Source of the DNA: Deinococcus sp.
GTDB lineage: Bacteria > Deinococcota > Deinococci > Deinococcales > Deinococcaceae
NCBI GenBank assembly: GCA_025351205.1
Contig: JANXWI010000315.1
Coordinates: 1 to 5,264, forward strand
Direction of reading: 5' to 3'
DNA length: 5,264 nucleotides
Below, in pieces: positions 1 through 5,264 of this stretch (its first letter is position 1; every line of letters starts with the position of its first letter). Under the pieces are notes generated by a model that worked only from the letters and a program-made list of their open reading frames with translations, made no database searches and was not told where the DNA came from. Both the position numbers and the translations under genes were made by a program.

Positions 1-1641
1 GCCGCGACCAAGTGGGTGAACACCGAGTTCCAGCCGTCCACGCTCAGCAAGGCCGACCAGATGAAGGAGATGCAGTGGTTCATCGACGCGGCCAAGCCGT
101 ACCGTGGCATGACCATCACGGTGGCCTCCGAGACGCTGACGGTCCACAAGTACGAGTCGGAGGTGCTGGCCAAGGCCTTTACCGAGATCACCGGCATCAA
201 GGTCAAGCACGACATCATTCAGGAAGGCGACGTGATCGAGAAGCTGCAAACGCAGTTTCAGTCGGGCAAGACCATCTATGACGCCTACATCAACGACTCC
301 GACCTGATCGGCACGCACTTCCGCAACGACTTCGTGCTGCCGCTGAGCGACTACATGGCGGGCGCGGGCAAGGCGGTCACCTCGCCCACACTCGACCTGA
401 AAGACTTCATCGGCACCAGCTTCACCACCGGCCCCGACAAGAAGCTCTACCAGCTGCCCGACCAGCAGTTCGCCAACCTGTACTGGTTCCGGGCCGACTG
501 GTTTGCCCGCCCTGACCTGAAGGCGCAGTTCAAGGCCAAGTACGGCTACGAACTGGGCGTGCCGGTCAACTGGAGCGCCTACGAGGACATCGCCAACTTC
601 TTCACCAACGACGTGAAGACCATCGACGGCAAGAAGGTCTACGGCCACATGGACTACGGCAAGAAAGACCCCAGTCTGGGCTGGCGCTTCACCGACGCCT
701 GGCTGAGCATGGCGGGCAACGGCGACAAGGGCCTTCCCAACGGCCTGCCGGTGGACGAGTGGGGCGTGCGCGTCGAGAACTGCCACCCGGTGGGATCGAG
801 CGTCACGCGCGGCGGCGACACCAACGGCCCGGCGGCGGTCTATGCGCTGACCAAGTACGTCGACTGGCTCAAGAAGTACGCCCCGCCCGAGGCGGGCGGC
901 ATGACCTTCTCGGAGTCGGGTCCGGTGCCGGCACAGGGCGCGATTGCCCAGCAGATCTTCTGGTACACCGCCTTTACTGCCGACATGGTGAAAAAGGGCC
1001 TGCCGGTGGTCAACGCCGACGGCACGCCGAAGTGGCGCATGGCCCCCAGCCCGCACGGCTCATACTGGCGCGAAGGCACCAAGCTTGGGTATCAGGACGT
1101 GGGGTCGTGGACGCTGATCAAGTCCACGCCCGCTAAGAACACCGCTGCGGCGTGGCTGTACGCCCAGTTCGTGACCTCCAAGACCACCAGCCTGAAAAAG
1201 AGCATCGTGGGCCTGACCTTCATCCGCGACAGCGACATCCGCAGCAAGTACTTCACCGACAACGCCAACAAGTACGGCGGCCTGATCGAGTTCTACCGCT
1301 CGCCCGCCCGCGTGGCCTGGACGCCCACCGGCACCAACATTCCCGATTACCCCAAGATGGCGCAGCTGTGGTGGCAGAGTGTGGCCCCGGCAGCGGCGGG
1401 TGAGGTCACTCCGCAGCAGGCGATGGACAGCCTGGCCGCCGCCCAGGACAAGGTGCTGGCAAGATTGCAACGCGCGGGCATGAAGCGCTGCGCCCCGATT
1501 CTGAACCCGGAAAAGACCGCCCAGTACTGGTACGACCAGCCGGGAGCGCCGTATCCCAAGCTGGCCAACGAGAAGGAGAAGGGCGAGACGATTGCCTACC
1601 AGACGCTGCTCAACGACTGGAAGGCGGGCAAGGTCAAGTAA
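1..1641 (+). CDS. glpV: Glycerol-type ABC transporter substrate-binding protein (GlpV-like), 5' end missing
   Basis: This frame is open from base 1 and ends at TAA 1639-1641, giving 546 visible residues. The true start and export signal lie upstream. A GTG at 16 is in frame, but homology-like sequence already precedes it, so it is probably not the start. The protein would be an extracytoplasmic solute receptor handing substrate to ABC permeases. Visible blocks match the long (about 570-580 aa) rhizobial GlpV-type family as I recall it: KEMQWFIDAAKPYRGM (visible residues 22-37), EGDVIEKLQTQFQSG (75-89), YQLPDQQFANLYWFRADWF (150-168), HMDYGKKDPSLGWRFTDAW (216-234), RGGDTNGPAAVY (270-281), WRMAPSPHGSYW (345-356) and YRSPARVAWTPTGTNIPDY (432-450). 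Two cysteines (about 261 and 497) could form a disulfide. The glpK and glpD neighbours support glycerol as substrate. Class assignment is firm. The substrate and the symbol glpV are inferred; other polyols or glycerol-3-phosphate remain possible. Confidence 0.9.
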   Translation, partial: AATKWVNTEFQPSTLSKADQMKEMQWFIDAAKPYRGMTITVASETLTVHKYESEVLAKAFTEITGIKVKHDIIQEGDVIEKLQTQFQSGKTIYDAYINDSDLIGTHFRNDFVLPLSDYMAGAGKAVTSPTLDLKDFIGTSFTTGPDKKLYQLPDQQFANLYWFRADWFARPDLKAQFKAKYGYELGVPVNWSAYEDIANFFTNDVKTIDGKKVYGHMDYGKKDPSLGWRFTDAWLSMAGNGDKGLPNGLPVDEWGVRVENCHPVGSSVTRGGDTNGPAAVYALTKYVDWLKKYAPPEAGGMTFSESGPVPAQGAIAQQIFWYTAFTADMVKKGLPVVNADGTPKWRMAPSPHGSYWREGTKLGYQDVGSWTLIKSTPAKNTAAAWLYAQFVTSKTTSLKKSIVGLTFIRDSDIRSKYFTDNANKYGGLIEFYRSPARVAWTPTGTNIPDYPKMAQLWWQSVAPAAAGEVTPQQAMDSLAAAQDKVLARLQRAGMKRCAPILNPEKTAQYWYDQPGAPYPKLANEKEKGETIAYQTLLNDWKAGKVK

Positions 1642-1671
1642 GGATTGTTCTTCCCTCGGCATTCAATTCGC

Positions 1672-1767
1672 AGGTCTGAATTCACTGGTCTGGAGGGAGG
1701 CGGGACGCCCTTCCAGACCTTTTGAATTGAGGTGGGCCGAAACCCGCATCGGCAGTCCGACAGACCT
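1672..1767 (+). promoter_or_regulatory. Attenuator-like set of complementary arms upstream of glpK
   Basis: The spacer has two left arms, AGGTCTG (1672-1678) and GGTCTG (1687-1692), and two right arms, CAGACCT (1714-1720) and CAGACCT (1761-1767). The second left arm with the first right arm makes the terminator-like hairpin. Pairing of 1672-1678 with 1714-1720 would exclude that hairpin. Pairing of 1672-1678 with 1761-1767 would enclose it. The complementarity is directly visible; a switching role is inference. The rest of the 156-base spacer shows only a weak GCCGA/TCGGC stem (1736-1740 with 1749-1753). Confidence 0.3.
1687..1723 (+). terminator. Probable Rho-independent terminator or attenuator between binding-protein gene and glpK
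   Basis: GGTCTGGA (1687-1694) pairs perfectly with TCCAGACC (1712-1719) and is followed at once by TTTT (1720-1723). The interior can add GGCG/CGCC (1699-1702 with 1706-1709) around a GGA loop. Outside the core stem, AATTCA (1679-1684) is complementary to TGAATT (1723-1728), which would extend the structure but consume the last T. It begins 45 bases after the binding-protein stop. The T-run is short, so termination may be partial, leaving glpK expressed by read-through at a lower level than the binding protein. I see no convincing separate glpK promoter after it. Confidence 0.6.
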
Positions 1768-1781
1768 CCACCCGTTTCACC

Positions 1782-1785
1782 GGAG
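1782..1785 (+). promoter_or_regulatory. Weak ribosome binding site of glpK
   Basis: GGAG lies 12 bases before the ATG at 1798, which is longer than usual. That ATG is chosen because the family's conserved N-terminus (YILALDQGTTSSRA) begins three residues later. An out-of-frame ATG at 1790 sits only 4 bases from the GGAG and would make just Met-His-Pro before TGA 1799-1801, which overlaps the glpK ATG as ATGA. A longer in-frame GTG start at 1732 would add 22 residues unlike the family and is rejected. Confidence 0.5.
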
Positions 1786-1797
1786 CATCATGCACCC

Positions 1798-3306
<1,509 letters not shown>

Positions 3307-3330
3307 AGATGATGTCACGCCATGTCCCCC

Positions 3331-3381
3331 TCCCTTTCCGGACCGTCCCTTTCTGAACTGTCCCTTTCTGAACTGTCCCTT
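3331..3381 (+). repeat. 15-bp tandem repeat, three copies plus a partial copy
   Basis: Three consecutive 15-bp units start at 3331, 3346 and 3361. The second and third are identical (TCCCTTTCTGAACTG) and the first differs at three positions. A partial fourth (TCCCTT) follows at 3376-3381. The array is just upstream of the likely glpD promoter and 25 bases after the glpK stop. It is not inside a plausible coding frame. It may arise from strand slippage and may vary in copy number between strains. Confidence 0.85.
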
Positions 3382-3383
3382 GC

Positions 3384-3413
3384 CTGGCAAATGAACATCT
3401 GTTCAGGTAAAGT
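3384..3413 (+). promoter_or_regulatory. Candidate glpD promoter
   Basis: CTGGCA (3384-3389) matches the -35 consensus TTGACA at four of six positions. TAAAGT (3408-3413) matches TATAAT at four of six and fits the TANNNT form. They are 18 bases apart. The region is the only AT-rich stretch in the spacer, and the two dyads described separately overlap it, as repressor sites commonly do. A start site near 3420 is predicted, giving a leader of about 137 bases before glpD. The hexamers are only moderate matches. Confidence 0.4.
3392..3405. promoter_or_regulatory. Operator-like palindrome 1
   Basis: TGAACATCTGTTCA is a perfect 6-2-6 dyad (TGAACA, TC, TGTTCA). It falls in the spacer between the candidate -35 and -10 hexamers, where a dimeric repressor would block RNA polymerase. 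It differs from the E. coli GlpR operator as I recall it (half-sites containing TTCG/CGAA). The form would suit a TetR-, GntR- or other helix-turn-helix dimer. No regulator gene is in the window to identify the protein. Confidence 0.55.
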
Positions 3414-3426
3414 GATCAGGTGTTCA
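3413..3426. promoter_or_regulatory. Operator-like palindrome 2
   Basis: TGATCAGGTGTTCA matches palindrome 1 at 11 of 14 positions: the right half-site TGTTCA is identical and the left half-site differs by one base (TGATCA for TGAACA). Its centre is 21 bp from that of palindrome 1, about two helical turns, so two dimers would sit on the same DNA face. It starts at the last base of the candidate -10 and covers the predicted transcription start. Confidence 0.5.
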
Positions 3427-3554
3427 TGCCCTGGACACGCAAGCCCTCCTCGCCGAGCTGGCTAATCCAGGGCCGCCCCGCCTGCGTCGCCGTAGGGACC
3501 GGTCTGCCCGGGGAGCCGCAGGCAGACGACCATCCAACCCCTCAAAGGAAGTAA
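3426..3554 (+). CDS. Possible leader peptide upstream of glpD (42 codons)
   Basis: An ATG at 3426 opens a frame of 42 codons that ends at TAA 3552-3554, two bases before the glpD ATG. The glpD ribosome binding site lies inside its last codons, so translation of the two could be coupled. The predicted peptide starts MPWTRKPSSPSWLIQGRP, is proline-rich, and resembles no family I recognise. No Shine-Dalgarno sequence precedes its ATG, but the predicted transcription start is only about six bases upstream, close to the leaderless arrangement common in Deinococcus. Third-position GC is about 78%, lower than I would expect of the neighbouring genes. A chance open frame in GC-rich DNA is a serious alternative. 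Confidence 0.22.
   Translation: MPWTRKPSSPSWLIQGRPACVAVGTGLPGEPQADDHPTPQRK
3428..3473 (+). promoter_or_regulatory. Stem-loop in the glpD leader
   Basis: GCCCTGGA (3428-3435) and TCCAGGGC (3466-3473) are perfect complements separated by 30 bases. The loop could hold a small GCC/GGC stem (3452-3454 with 3460-3462). No T-run follows, so it is not a standard terminator. It would form near the 5' end of the predicted glpD transcript, where it could protect the RNA or take part in control. Confidence 0.4.
3480..3527 (+). promoter_or_regulatory. Two competing stems ahead of the glpD ribosome binding site
   Basis: GCCTGCG (3480-3486) is a perfect complement of CGCAGGC (3517-3523). GTCTGCC (3502-3508) is a perfect complement of GGCAGAC (3521-3527). 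The two right arms overlap at 3521-3523, so full pairing of one excludes the other. Both end about 20 bases before the AAAGGA ribosome binding site. The layout resembles a switchable leader, but no terminator is visible and no riboswitch family is recognised. Confidence 0.35.
3544..3549 (+). promoter_or_regulatory. Ribosome binding site of glpD
   Basis: AAAGGA lies seven bases before the ATG at 3557, a strong Shine-Dalgarno match at ideal distance, and fixes the glpD start. It is much better than the site in front of glpK. Confidence 0.85.
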
Positions 3555-3556
3555 CC

Positions 3557-5146
<1,590 letters not shown>

Positions 5147-5155
5147 CGAAAAAGT

Positions 5156-5264
5156 TCAGGTGTAGCTCAGGCAGCCGCGCGCTTCAAGGTGTCTGAATGC
5201 TGCTGGCAGCGTGGTCAGGCGGTTCCAGCGCAGGTCGAGTTTTCCCAATCTGGGCAGGTAGGCC
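5156..5264 (-). CDS. C-terminal end of a leucine-rich-repeat protein (partial)
   Basis: On the minus strand a frame enters from the right edge and ends at TGA (5158-5156), giving 35 visible residues. The segment LGKLDLRWNRLTTLPAAF fits the bacterial leucine-rich-repeat pattern LxxLxLxxNxLxxLPxxF, followed by a short tail, RHLEARGCLSYT. The pattern fit is the only evidence, but it is specific. Such repeats form curved protein-binding surfaces; the role here cannot be told from one repeat. The start lies outside the window. The gene converges on glpD, with 9 bases between the two stops. Its stop is followed by a T5 run (5153-5149) but no convincing stem. Confidence 0.75.
   Translation of the reverse strand, partial: AYLPRLGKLDLRWNRLTTLPAAFRHLEARGCLSYT

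Noticed and set aside
1060..1662. Minus-strand 200-codon frame antisense to the binding-protein gene
   Set aside because: It is a shadow frame with no recognisable domain and lies opposite strongly conserved coding sequence.
3309..3356. Short ATG frame of 15 codons after the glpK stop
   Set aside because: It has no good ribosome site, is very short, and half of it is the tandem repeat.
3391..3465. 24-codon ATG frame over the operator region
   Set aside because: Its ATG lies before the predicted transcription start and has no ribosome site; the palindromes explain the sequence better.
3502..3527. Terminator in the glpD leader
   Set aside because: The GTCTGCC/GGCAGAC stem is good but no T-run follows it.
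5149..5197. Terminator for the leucine-rich-repeat gene
   Set aside because: The minus strand has T5 after the stop, but the only stem (TTCAG/CTGAA) is five pairs around a long loop.

Overview
The window is GC-rich bacterial DNA with dense coding and strong G/C preference at third codon positions. It carries a glycerol uptake and catabolism locus. The protein sequences and base composition suggest a Deinococcus-like organism. That assignment is inference from protein character; nothing in the window proves it.

Layout, left to right. (1) Positions 1-1641 (+) hold the 3' part of a gene for an ABC-transporter substrate-binding protein. It resembles the GlpV-type glycerol-binding proteins of rhizobial glycerol transporters. 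(2) Positions 1642-1797 are a spacer with a stem-loop followed by four T's, probably a terminator or attenuator, plus extra complementary arms that could form competing folds. (3) Positions 1798-3306 (+) hold a complete glycerol kinase gene, glpK (502 aa). (4) Positions 3307-3556 are a 250-base control region. It holds a 15-bp tandem repeat, a probable promoter, two TGAACA/TGTTCA-type dyads 21 bp apart (likely operators), a 42-codon upstream reading frame ending two bases before the next gene, and several strong inverted repeats. (5) Positions 3557-5146 (+) hold a complete FAD-dependent glycerol-3-phosphate dehydrogenase gene, glpD (529 aa), with a small in-frame 15-bp tandem repeat in a linker. 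(6) Positions 5156-5264 (-) hold the C-terminal end of a leucine-rich-repeat protein that converges on glpD with a 9-base gap.

How the genes work together: the binding protein would deliver glycerol, or a related polyol or glycerol phosphate, to membrane permeases encoded outside the window. GlpK phosphorylates glycerol to sn-glycerol-3-phosphate. GlpD oxidises that to dihydroxyacetone phosphate and passes electrons to the quinone pool. No GlpF channel gene and no regulator gene lie in the window.

I see no wholly new multi-gene system here. The least ordinary parts are non-coding: the glpD control region (paired operators, upstream reading frame, competing stems), the attenuator-like spacer before glpK, and the 15-bp tandem repeats. 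GlpK also lacks the residues used for known allosteric and phosphorelay control in E. coli and Gram-positive relatives.
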